NCBI GenBank assembly: GCA_937901865.1
Contig: CALDID010000053.1
Location: forward strand, 1-19,489
DNA: 19,489 nt
DNA from: an uncultured Treponema sp.
GTDB taxonomy: Bacteria > Spirochaetota > Spirochaetia > Treponematales > Treponemataceae
Direction: 5' to 3'
The notes beneath the pieces were generated by a model. The model worked only from the letters and a program-made list of their open reading frames with translations, searched no databases and was not told where the DNA came from. Within the stretch, counting starts at the first letter, position 1. The number at the start of each line of letters is the position of its first letter. Both the position numbers and the translations under genes were made by a program. This document shows, piece after piece, positions 6,738 through 14,256 of this stretch.

Positions 6738-7376
6738 TTATTTTAAAGAAATCGGGATTCCTGCAACTATTTCTGTTACTTTTTCCGCCGTTTGCGCAAA
6801 AATATTCATCACAGAAGCCAGAGTCTGCATAAAAATATGCGTTTCCGCCGTGTAATCTGTCGCCGCTTCGTCAAAAATGCTGTTTCCAACCAATATGATA
6901 TGCGCCGCCTGAGCAGAAATCGCGTCGATTGAGTCCGCAATTTGCCGCGCCATGCTGTCGGCGTACACATTTACGCTTGCAGAAAGGCTTGCCGCACTCA
7001 ATGCGCCGCTTCTAATCTTTGTTGAAACCGCATAATTCGTGTTTACGTCGTGTCGGTCAACCGAAACAGGCGCAGTTTTGCTCGTAAACAGCTCATTGCA
7101 GACCAAATTTCCCACGTCTTCAAGCAAAATTACGCCATTTTCACTCTCAAACGAGAGCTTTTCGAGCGATTTCGGCTGTTCAAGAGTGATAAAACCTTTG
7201 CCCTCGCGCATTTTTTTGTGTTTTTCGATTCGGCTAAGCGTGTCGCCGCCTGCATTTTTGTCCATTGTCGCAACATAATACAGCGGCAAGCCCTCTTTTT
7301 GCGCCATTTTCACCGCAATATCTTCCGCATACGCACTTTTTCCGCTCGCTTCGCCGCCATAAATCAAGATTTTCAT
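6738..7376 (-). CDS. cobU: Adenosylcobinamide kinase / adenosylcobinamide-phosphate guanylyltransferase
   Basis: Bifunctional CobU (CobP) enzyme that phosphorylates adenosylcobinamide and then transfers GMP to give adenosylcobinamide-GDP, the substrate for nucleotide-loop assembly. Walker A is GGEASGKS at residues 7-14, with Ala in place of the more usual Arg before SGKS. YVATMD (34-39) and RIEKHKKMR (49-57) follow; H53 is in the place of the guanylylated His of Salmonella CobU. ILLEDVGNLVCNELF and VGNSIF are family motifs. At 212 residues it is longer than the typical 180, with additional sequence in the middle (about 100-150). Its ATG overlaps the cobT stop as ATGA, so translation is coupled. 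It is the last gene of the operon. Confidence 0.93.
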   Translation of the reverse strand: MKILIYGGEASGKSAYAEDIAVKMAQKEGLPLYYVATMDKNAGGDTLSRIEKHKKMREGKGFITLEQPKSLEKLSFESENGVILLEDVGNLVCNELFTSKTAPVSVDRHDVNTNYAVSTKIRSGALSAASLSASVNVYADSMARQIADSIDAISAQAAHIILVGNSIFDEAATDYTAETHIFMQTLASVMNIFAQTAEKVTEIVAGIPISLK

Positions 7377-8425
7377 CGTTTATACGCCTCCACACTAATT
7401 TCATCGAACGTCGCCATCTCACAATACACCTTTTTCGCCATCTCAATCATCGGAAATGCACACACCGCGCCCGTTCCCTCTCCCAAATGCAGCCCCGCGT
7501 GAATAAATCCGCTCATTTTCAGCTCATCTAACACCACCGCAGAGCCTTTTTCGCTGCTTTCGTGCGTCGCAATGAGGTAATCGCGCACATTTTCCGCCAA
7601 TTTCACCGCGCACAACGCCGCCGTTTGCGAAATAAAGCCGTCTAGCAATACGCATTTCTTCCTTTTCGCCATTCCAAGATAAAATCCGCACATTCCAGCG
7701 ATGTCAAAACCGCCGAACGCCGACAAAATCGAAATCACATCGCCCTTTTTCCACGCCCGCTCGGTCAATGCACGGTTTATCACGTCGATTTTTCGCGCCA
7801 ATCCTGCGTCCGACAAGCCTGCCCCTCGCCCTGCCACGTCTTCCGCTCTTTTTCCCAACATCGCACACACCACCGCCGCGCTCGTCGTCGTGTTTCCAAT
7901 CCCCATTTCGCCCGTCGCCGTGAGATTATAGCCTTTTTCGCACAACTCACGCGCCACTTTTTCGCCGTTTTCAATCGCGCGCAACACCTCATCGCCCGTC
8001 ATCGCGTTTTCTTTGGCAAAATTGGAACTTCCGCGCCGCACGCTCATATCAATCATCGCCGTGTGAAAAACTTTCCTCTTCATTCCCATATCAATAGGGA
8101 TAACGTCTGCACCTGCGACAGCCGCCATGCAGCAGACGCTCGTCTTTTTCGTGCACATATTCTCGGCGACAATCGCGGTTACGTCGGCTGAAGTTTGCGT
8201 AACGCCCTCTTCGACGATTCCGTTATCCGCGCAGAAAACGGCAACCGCTTTTTTTTCGGTTTCGGGCAGGATTTTGCGCTCACAACTCGCAATTTTCGCG
8301 ATAATTTCCTCCAAAACGCCCAGCGAAGAGAGCGGATGCGCGATAGAATCCCATTTTTTGCGCGCTTCACAGGCGATTTTCTCGTCGGCGCGCTCAATTT
8401 CTTCTATTAAATTGCTCAATATCAT
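7373..8425 (-). CDS. cobT: Nicotinate-nucleotide--dimethylbenzimidazole phosphoribosyltransferase
   Basis: CobT activates the lower ligand base of cobamides to its alpha-ribotide. I choose ATG at 8425, giving 350 residues, the family's usual length; a longer frame upstream lies inside cobB. Family motifs: ADNGIVEEGV, GEMGIGNTTTSAA, GRGAGL and HLGEGTGA, where E316 matches the catalytic Glu (E317 in Salmonella). The start shares one base with the cobB stop (TGATG) and has GGAGA eight bases upstream. The stop overlaps cobU. The lower base actually used (dimethylbenzimidazole or another) cannot be read from the sequence. Confidence 0.95.
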   Translation of the reverse strand: MILSNLIEEIERADEKIACEARKKWDSIAHPLSSLGVLEEIIAKIASCERKILPETEKKAVAVFCADNGIVEEGVTQTSADVTAIVAENMCTKKTSVCCMAAVAGADVIPIDMGMKRKVFHTAMIDMSVRRGSSNFAKENAMTGDEVLRAIENGEKVARELCEKGYNLTATGEMGIGNTTTSAAVVCAMLGKRAEDVAGRGAGLSDAGLARKIDVINRALTERAWKKGDVISILSAFGGFDIAGMCGFYLGMAKRKKCVLLDGFISQTAALCAVKLAENVRDYLIATHESSEKGSAVVLDELKMSGFIHAGLHLGEGTGAVCAFPMIEMAKKVYCEMATFDEISVEAYKR

Positions 8426-9924
8426 CACTTTTTCTCCATTGCTCTTCGCTTTTTGGGGCAAACAGAGCATTTTGTGCGGATTTTTACTTTCTCTTCGCCG
8501 TATTTTCGCGCCGCCTCGACAAATCGGAGCGCGATATTTTCGTTCGACGGGAAAAATAGGTGCGGAAATCCTGCAAAAACGTTCAGCGTTTGCGTAAACG
8601 GCGGCAAACTTGGCGTTAAATCGAGCGGCTTCGAGGTGATACAGCTCCATTTCGCGCCCGAAATCTTCTCCGCCGTGCAATCATCTCCGTTTTTCGTCGT
8701 ATCAAAGTAGTGAAACTCGTGTGCTTTGACCGTTTCGCCTTCAGAAAGCAGCAAATTATCGTGATTTGCCTTCACGGTGATATATCCAAAGCGGCAAAGA
8801 CGGTGAGTATTGAAAAATGTGCCGTCTAAAACGCCGAGCGCGAGCAAATACAGAAATCCGCCGCATTCCGCAATCGTCGGAAGCCCAGAACGCACGCGAT
8901 TACGAATCATCATCATCATTTTTGTGTTAGAAAAGAGCTTTTCGGAAAACTCTTCGGGGTAACCGCCGCCCAAATACAGCGCATCGCATTCGGGAAAATC
9001 GGAATCGTGCAGCGGCGAGAAAAAAATAATATTCGCACCAGCGTTTTTCAAGCTGTCGAGGTTTTCGCGGTAATAAAAACAAAACGCCTCATCTCTCGCG
9101 ACCCCCACCGTCACGGACGGTTTTGTCAATTTTTTTCTTTCAAAGGCAATTTGAATTTCTTGATTTGCGATATTCGGGAAAAAAGGGACATTTTGAGTTT
9201 CTAAATCGGGGGCGGATTGAGCGATTTTGATAATTTCATCTATATCAATGCACATTTCGGCGCGGTCGGCGAGTTTTTCAAGTTTCTCATCGAGGTTATC
9301 GAGTTCGTCGGGCGTTTTTAAGCCGAGATGACGGCTCTCGAACGCGCAATCATCGCCCTTTTCGATGTAGCCAACTACCTTGACGGCGCAGTTTTCTTCT
9401 ATTATATTCCGCATTTTCTCGGCGACAGCTTTTGAAACGCGGTTCAAGATAATGCCTTTGATAAGATTTTCACAGTCGCTCGCCAAAAAACCTTTCACAA
9501 TCGCCAAAACACTCCGCGCCATGCCCTCCGCGTTTATCACAAGCACGACGGGACACGACAAAACGCGCGCAATATCCGCAGAACTGCCCTTTTCCGCCTC
9601 AAAACTCACGCCGTCAAAATATCCCATTGCGCCCTCGATGAGCGAAACGGCGTTTTCGTTTGCGTAATGCGCAAAAAGGCTCTTCGTCTTCTCGTCAGAG
9701 AGAAAAAACGTATCGAGATTGCCCGAAGGAACGCCGAGCGCGCGCGTATGAAACATCGGGTCAATAAAATCTGGACCGCATTTGAACGCACACACGCCAG
9801 AAATCTCTTTTTTCGCTTCTTTTCGCTTCAATAATCTAAGTAAAGCGCACATCGCGACCGTTTTTCCGCTTCCACTCGCCGCGCTTACAATCATAACCCT
9901 CGCTCTTTTCTTCTTCATATCCAT
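8425..9924 (-). CDS. cobB/cbiA: Cobyrinate a,c-diamide synthase
   Basis: ATP- and glutamine-dependent amidation of the a and c side chains of cobyrinate. The 499 residues contain a P-loop AASGSGKT (15-22), GPDFIDP (50-56) and a C-terminal glutaminase-like domain with nucleophile C354 (AECGGFLY) and H455 (GFPHLFF). The last 40 residues are basic with a C-x-x-C, an unusual tail. The start is uncertain: ATG at 9924 or the ATG two codons later, neither with a good ribosome site. GGGA lies 13-16 bases away inside the end of the PIN gene, so re-initiation after that gene (six bases upstream) is likely. Cobyrinate synthesis itself would need genes not present here. Confidence 0.92.
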   Translation of the reverse strand: MDMKKKRARVMIVSAASGSGKTVAMCALLRLLKRKEAKKEISGVCAFKCGPDFIDPMFHTRALGVPSGNLDTFFLSDEKTKSLFAHYANENAVSLIEGAMGYFDGVSFEAEKGSSADIARVLSCPVVLVINAEGMARSVLAIVKGFLASDCENLIKGIILNRVSKAVAEKMRNIIEENCAVKVVGYIEKGDDCAFESRHLGLKTPDELDNLDEKLEKLADRAEMCIDIDEIIKIAQSAPDLETQNVPFFPNIANQEIQIAFERKKLTKPSVTVGVARDEAFCFYYRENLDSLKNAGANIIFFSPLHDSDFPECDALYLGGGYPEEFSEKLFSNTKMMMMIRNRVRSGLPTIAECGGFLYLLALGVLDGTFFNTHRLCRFGYITVKANHDNLLLSEGETVKAHEFHYFDTTKNGDDCTAEKISGAKWSCITSKPLDLTPSLPPFTQTLNVFAGFPHLFFPSNENIALRFVEAARKYGEEKVKIRTKCSVCPKKRRAMEKK

Positions 9925-9930
9925 AAATTA

Positions 9931-10353
9931 CTATTTTTCCCAATCTCCAAGATACACAACGCGCGCTTCCAATACTTGCCGCAGCCGTTTATCATTCGTA
10001 AAAAACTCATCGCACTCGCAGGCAATGCTTGCGCTTAATTGCAATGCGTCCGCCAGCTTTAGCCCCGTGTATTTTGCGCGAAGTTTTGCCGCATTTTCTG
10101 CAATTTCCTCATTTATAAAGCATTTCAAGAAGTTCATTTGCTTCAAACAGCTCTTAAACAATTCAATTTTCTCAAAATCATTGGTCAAATACGGTTTCAA
10201 GAGAAATTCTGCGTCCGTAATCGTTGATGTATAGAACTCTGCTTTTTCTAAAATGCCTTTCGTGATATACGAAACGACTTTTTCGTAATACGGCTCTTGC
10301 TTTCCCACAAGATAAATGAGCGGATTTGTGTCAATAAATATCTTTTTAGCCAA
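9931..10353 (-). CDS. PIN-domain ribonuclease toxin (VapC-like)
   Basis: Probable toxin that cleaves RNA unless bound by its antitoxin. The start is TTG at 10353, eight bases inside the antitoxin gene, with GGAG seven bases before it; the upstream in-frame ATG lies deeper in the antitoxin and lacks such a site. The 140-residue product has the four acidic PIN positions: D8 (FIDTN), E49 (TDAEF), D102 (LADALQL) and D121 (FTNDKRL). All are intact, so an active enzyme is expected. The stop is six bases before cobB, placing cobamide genes downstream in the same transcript. Confidence 0.9.
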   Translation of the reverse strand: MAKKIFIDTNPLIYLVGKQEPYYEKVVSYITKGILEKAEFYTSTITDAEFLLKPYLTNDFEKIELFKSCLKQMNFLKCFINEEIAENAAKLRAKYTGLKLADALQLSASIACECDEFFTNDKRLRQVLEARVVYLGDWEK

Positions 10354-10591
10354 TTTCCCGCTCCTCGCGCACTTTATTTTGATATTCAAGCGCATCTTCT
10401 CCCTTCCATATATCTTTCATCGAGCCAGAAAGTTTATATAAAGCCGAAAGTTTCTCTTGCACTTGAGCTTCTTCATGCTGTTTTTGCTGTTCTGCAATTT
10501 GCCGTTGATACAGGAAAAGCATAAAATCATACACTTCTTTTTGCGCACTCACCGAAAGCGTCTGATAAATCTCGTTTACTGCTTCACTCAT
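10346..10591 (-). CDS. Antitoxin, DUF2281-like
   Basis: The 81-residue partner of the PIN toxin. ATG at 10591 is chosen because GGAGG lies seven bases upstream; an ATG eight codons earlier lies before this site. The N-terminal part (IYQTLSVSAQKEVYDFMLFL) has the Pro-less helix typical of DUF2281 antitoxins. The C-terminal half is charged, Gln/Glu-rich and probably folds on the toxin (KLSGSMKDIWKGEDALEYQ). It overlaps the toxin start by eight bases. Such antitoxins usually repress their own promoter; I see no obvious dyad at the -10. Confidence 0.8.
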   Translation of the reverse strand: MSEAVNEIYQTLSVSAQKEVYDFMLFLYQRQIAEQQKQHEEAQVQEKLSALYKLSGSMKDIWKGEDALEYQNKVREEREIG

Positions 10592-10625
10592 CGAAAAACC
10601 TCCATTTTTTCGCACATTTACAAAT

Positions 10626-10654
10626 AGTATAACACCAAAAAGAGCGATTGTCGA
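10626..10654 (-). promoter_or_regulatory. Promoter of the toxin-antitoxin / cob operon
   Basis: On the minus strand TCGACA (10654-10649), a 17-base spacer and TATACT (10631-10626). This is the only promoter I can find upstream of the antitoxin, toxin, cobB, cobT and cobU series. I see no cobalamin riboswitch. Confidence 0.7.
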
Positions 10655-10674
10655 GGAGAAATAAAATTACTTTC

Positions 10675-10703
10675 TTGCACTTTTTCTCAAAAATGGCTAT
10701 ACT
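10675..10703 (+). promoter_or_regulatory. Promoter of the lipoprotein-bactofilin-TPR-mtaB series
   Basis: TTGCAC (10675-10680), a 17-base spacer and TATACT (10698-10703). The start codon at 10713 lies only 9 bases after the -10 box, so the mRNA would have a leader of about 2-4 bases. Twenty bases separate this -35 from that of the opposite promoter. Confidence 0.78.
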
Positions 10704-10712
10704 TTTTTTTCT

Positions 10713-13220
10713 ATGAAAACCTTTTTCGCGAATTTTTCACTCATTATAGTTTTTGCATTCACACTTTTTTCGTGTGCGACCTCTTCTTCAAAATTTTATT
10801 CGTCCGAATTTTCGTCGAATACCGCTTTAGAAGAAAATTTATTTGCTCAAAATGACGAAATCAACGGCATTTTTCCTGATAAAATCGTTATAAAAACGCT
10901 TTCTCAGACTTTTACAAAAGATTTTTACTTCACTTTGCACGACGGAAAGATTTTTTATAAATCTCTAAAGGACAAAAATTGGCTACTTTTCACGTCTACA
11001 GGTTTACCGCACCCAAAAAATCTCTCGCTTTCCTCTTTTCCAGTTCCCAAAAAGATTGTCGAAATCTCTGCGGACGACGATGTACTGTGCGCATTCGACG
11101 ACGAAGGCAAGATGTACGAGTGTTATTTGCGCAAAACTGCCTTTGAAAAGCCGTTTTTGTGGAAAAATACGTTCGGATTTCCCAAAGGAAACGTGCTGCA
11201 GCAGAATGTGAGAGTTGACTCGAAGCGAGGCTGGGCTTTGGCGGCGCGTCGTACAAATGTTTTATGGTACACCGACATTTTCGGCAACGACCATCATTAC
11301 GGCACGATGGGGCTTGAAACGGTTTACTTCCTTTGTGAAAACGGGCAAGACATCATTTTTACTGATTCTGGGCTTCCGCCAGACTGGAGCAAGGAGATTT
11401 TAGGACCTGAACACGGCAGTTTTATTGCAGAAAACATCAGCGCATCGGCTTCAACGCTGTTTTTGATTAACAAACAGGGCGAAATGTACACGCGGCTCAT
11501 CGATTTTGACACAATGGGCAGCGACCCGATGTGGTTTAAGTACACTTACAAACCATATTCGCAGAAATACACGGGAAAAAACTATCTTTCTAATTACACA
11601 CCGTGGGGTTTGCCGAACGAAGACTGGAAAAAGCAAACAGAAATCGCGCTTTTTGGCTCGGCACGGCTCACGAAATATATTACAATCGCGCAAAACGGGC
11701 ACGGAAACGACGCGCGAGAACTGAGAGTGGCGGGATTGGACGAAAATGGGCGCACGGGATATTATCATAAGCAGCTGAAAGAGGAAAAATGGGCGTTTGA
11801 GGCGTGCGAATTGCACTTGAATGAGCAAGATTTCCTCGATTGCCCATCAGAATCGGCGGAAAGAGTGCGCGGAGAGAAAAAAGAGTATTCATATTCGGGC
11901 TTCATCACGAAAAACGGCATAAAAGACAATGCGATACAGGTGAAAATCGGCAATTTACCGCTGACGAGCGAGGGAGATTGCATTATTTCGCTCTCGGACG
12001 GGGAAAATAAGGTTGATATTTTGCTGTATTTGGTCGAAATGTGGACATATACAAAGCGATTTGCGCCGACAAAGGACGGAACGCCGCGATATTACTTTGT
12101 AACTCCGCACTTCAAGGCGAATTTGCTCGAAAAAGAGGGCGAGTTTTACGAAAAAATGCGTGATTTGTTCAAAGATACGGACTTAGAAATCTTTTCTTTC
12201 ATCGCGGAAGCGACAGATGCGTACTTTGAAATGGGAATCGACAGCAAAAACAGCAAAAATAAGTACAAAATCTTCTTGACAAAGGACGGAAATTGCGAAA
12301 TTCACCCCACACTTTACAAACTTTCGCTTCTTTACCAGCAAGATGTGATTGAATCTTACTACAGCGACGTTATGCGGCTGGAAAATGACAAAATATATAC
12401 GCACGATGACGTGGATTTTGTGCGTTCAATAATCGAAAACAACGAATATTACAAAAAAATCCTGCAAGGCGAGCTTGAATCTTACAATATGATGAAGCAT
12501 AGCACGTCGCGCACGCGCTGGGGTTACCAATTTGCAGACCTTGTTACGACGATTACGCTGTTAAATCAGGTGAATTTCCCGAAAATCAAGACGCTCACGT
12601 CCTATGGCAGCACGATTATGACCAAAAACGCCGAAAAATACAAAGCGCAAGCCGATTATCGCCTCCAGGTTTACCCTCCTGTCATTGCATTAACGAAAGC
12701 GCGCATTGATGTGTACAAAAATATTTTGTCAATCATCGAAAAACAGGGTGGAACGGCTGTTGTTACGGGCAGTTTGTGCGAAACTTACGAAGATTACTTC
12801 AAAAATATTTCTTTACCGCTCAGTTTTTCTGGAAAAATCGCTTATGAAGATTTGAATATTGACGCGATTGTGAAAATTTCGGACGAAACGCCGCTATTTC
12901 CTGGCTTTTTTTGCCGCGCGGCGACCGATACAGACAGCGGATTAATCGAAATCGTCGTAACTGACCCGCCAGAGAAAATTGCATCGATGAAAAAAGGCGA
13001 AATTGAGCTGAACGTGCAGTATATCATCTACGACGAAAACGATTTGAGCGCACGCATAGAAGGATTTAGCCGATTTTCAAAGCTAAAAGGCTCGTTAAAG
13101 TTTGATGGAGAGCAATTATCGTTATATATCAGTGAAGTTGATGTCGAAAATAAAGTAAACAAGACAAAACTTCTTTTCTCAGGAAAAGCAGGGATTGACG
13201 ACATAGAGGATAACGAGTAA
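10713..13220 (+). CDS. Large lipoprotein of unknown function, propeller-like N-terminal half
   Basis: An 835-residue exported lipoprotein. Residues 1-20 form a signal peptide ending LFS before C21, a relaxed spirochaete-type lipobox. Roughly residues 50-400 show repeated short beta motifs ending in aromatic or glycine turns (for example VEISADDDVLCAFDDEGKMY), suggesting a beta-propeller. A conserved-looking stretch GEMYTRLIDFDTMGSDP lies near residue 255; I recall similar text in large proteins of Treponema and Fusobacterium. The C-terminal half is more helical up to about 680, then beta-rich. No catalytic motif is recognised. There is no Shine-Dalgarno and the start sits at the predicted transcription start. 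The next Met is about 130 codons away, so this start is required for the signal peptide. A bactofilin gene follows after 10 bases. Confidence 0.75.
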   Translation: MKTFFANFSLIIVFAFTLFSCATSSSKFYSSEFSSNTALEENLFAQNDEINGIFPDKIVIKTLSQTFTKDFYFTLHDGKIFYKSLKDKNWLLFTSTGLPHPKNLSLSSFPVPKKIVEISADDDVLCAFDDEGKMYECYLRKTAFEKPFLWKNTFGFPKGNVLQQNVRVDSKRGWALAARRTNVLWYTDIFGNDHHYGTMGLETVYFLCENGQDIIFTDSGLPPDWSKEILGPEHGSFIAENISASASTLFLINKQGEMYTRLIDFDTMGSDPMWFKYTYKPYSQKYTGKNYLSNYTPWGLPNEDWKKQTEIALFGSARLTKYITIAQNGHGNDARELRVAGLDENGRTGYYHKQLKEEKWAFEACELHLNEQDFLDCPSESAERVRGEKKEYSYSGFITKNGIKDNAIQVKIGNLPLTSEGDCIISLSDGENKVDILLYLVEMWTYTKRFAPTKDGTPRYYFVTPHFKANLLEKEGEFYEKMRDLFKDTDLEIFSFIAEATDAYFEMGIDSKNSKNKYKIFLTKDGNCEIHPTLYKLSLLYQQDVIESYYSDVMRLENDKIYTHDDVDFVRSIIENNEYYKKILQGELESYNMMKHSTSRTRWGYQFADLVTTITLLNQVNFPKIKTLTSYGSTIMTKNAEKYKAQADYRLQVYPPVIALTKARIDVYKNILSIIEKQGGTAVVTGSLCETYEDYFKNISLPLSFSGKIAYEDLNIDAIVKISDETPLFPGFFCRAATDTDSGLIEIVVTDPPEKIASMKKGEIELNVQYIIYDENDLSARIEGFSRFSKLKGSLKFDGEQLSLYISEVDVENKVNKTKLLFSGKAGIDDIEDNE

Positions 13221-13230
13221 AGTAGAGATT

Positions 13231-13593
13231 ATGTTTGACGTTAAAGAAACAGATTTATTCGAACTTGAAGATGAAGATTTTGATACAGTGATGGAGTCGG
13301 ACATTAAATTTTCTGGCTCTATCAAATTTACAAAGCCGTTTCTGATTCGCGGGTCGGTAAACGGCTCGATTAGCGCGACGAGCGACCTTGTGATTGACAC
13401 AATGGCGAAAGTGAAAGCGGATATCGAGACTAATAGAGTGCTCGTCAAGGGAATTGTTACGGGGAACATCATTGGCAAAAAGATAGTGTACGTTACTTCG
13501 ACTGGTTCGGTGGAAGGAGATATTACAGCGGCACAAGTTGTCTTGGAGCCAGGCTCTTCGTTTACGGGAAAATGCACTACGGTGCGTTCTTAG
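13231..13593 (+). CDS. Bactofilin
   Basis: Bactofilins polymerise without nucleotide into filaments that organise cell shape, division or envelope complexes. At 120 residues this is a small member: an acidic N-terminal tail (1-22) followed by the beta-helix core from about residue 24 to 116. The core has the family's repeating turns, e.g. IRGSVNGSISATSDLVI, VLVKGIVTGNIIG and STGSVEGDITAAQVVLEPG. No membrane-targeting helix is apparent. The gene starts 10 bases after the lipoprotein gene and has only a weak ribosome site (GAGA). It probably shares the upstream promoter, suggesting that lipoprotein, bactofilin and TPR protein form an envelope-associated set. Confidence 0.92.
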   Translation: MFDVKETDLFELEDEDFDTVMESDIKFSGSIKFTKPFLIRGSVNGSISATSDLVIDTMAKVKADIETNRVLVKGIVTGNIIGKKIVYVTSTGSVEGDITAAQVVLEPGSSFTGKCTTVRS

Positions 13594-13623
13594 CATTTCA
13601 TACGTTTCAAAAGGACTGTTAAA

Positions 13624-14256
13624 ATGAAAAAGATTGTGCTTTTATCTTCTATAATGGTGATTTTTTCTTCGATTTTTGTGCTTCCGATTTTTGCACAGAA
13701 CAAGGTTGACGCGCTCAAGCTCTATCGCGAAAAAAAATATTCTGAAGCGATTGCGGCGTGTGAGGCTGAGATTTCTCAAAATCCGAATAATATGGATTCC
13801 TATGCCGTTTTGTGTTGGAGCTTGGTCAGAAATAAGCAGTACGCGGAGGCTGAGCAAAGAGCAATCGAGGCAAATAAGAAAAGTCCGTATGATGTGCGAA
13901 TCTTGGAAATCTTAGGCGAAGCAAAGTTCTATCAAGGCAAAAACACAGGCGCGATGCAATACTTTCAGGAGTACGTTGCGAATGCTGCGAAAGGGAGCGA
14001 CATCGGCACGGCGTACTATTTTATGGGCGAAATCTACATAAAGCAGAAGAAATATCAGCATGCGGATATTGCATTGTCGATGGCTGTTCGCACCGAGCCG
14101 CTTTTGGATTATTGGTGGATGCGATTGGGCTACGCGAGAGAGAATGCGGGAAGCTACGAGAGCGCATTGACCGCGTATAACAAGGCTCTTGAATTGAATC
14201 CGTCGCAATCGGACGCAACAAGAGGCAAAGCGAGATGTACACAGGCTCTGCGATAG
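13624..14256 (+). CDS. Exported TPR protein
   Basis: A 210-residue periplasmic protein that probably mediates protein contacts. A signal peptide covers residues 1-25 (cleavage after IFA, before QNK). At least four TPR units follow: around 28-58 (ALKLYREKKYSEAIAACEAE), 62-95, 96-135 and 165-205 (ESALTAYNKALELNPSQ). ATG has AAGGA eight bases upstream. It lies 30 bases after the bactofilin and its TAG directly abuts the ATG of mtaB, so translation of mtaB is probably coupled to it. The fold is certain; the partner is not known. Confidence 0.9.
   Translation: MKKIVLLSSIMVIFSSIFVLPIFAQNKVDALKLYREKKYSEAIAACEAEISQNPNNMDSYAVLCWSLVRNKQYAEAEQRAIEANKKSPYDVRILEILGEAKFYQGKNTGAMQYFQEYVANAAKGSDIGTAYYFMGEIYIKQKKYQHADIALSMAVRTEPLLDYWWMRLGYARENAGSYESALTAYNKALELNPSQSDATRGKARCTQALR

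Noticed and set aside
8426..8680. N-terminal extension of CobT by 85 residues
   Set aside because: It overlaps the end of cobB in another frame, is basic and unlike CobT; the ATG at 8425 with GGAGA gives the standard 350-residue length.
9925..10712. Cobalamin riboswitch upstream of the cob genes
   Set aside because: No B12-box-like conserved core or long untranslated leader is visible; the space is filled by the toxin-antitoxin genes.
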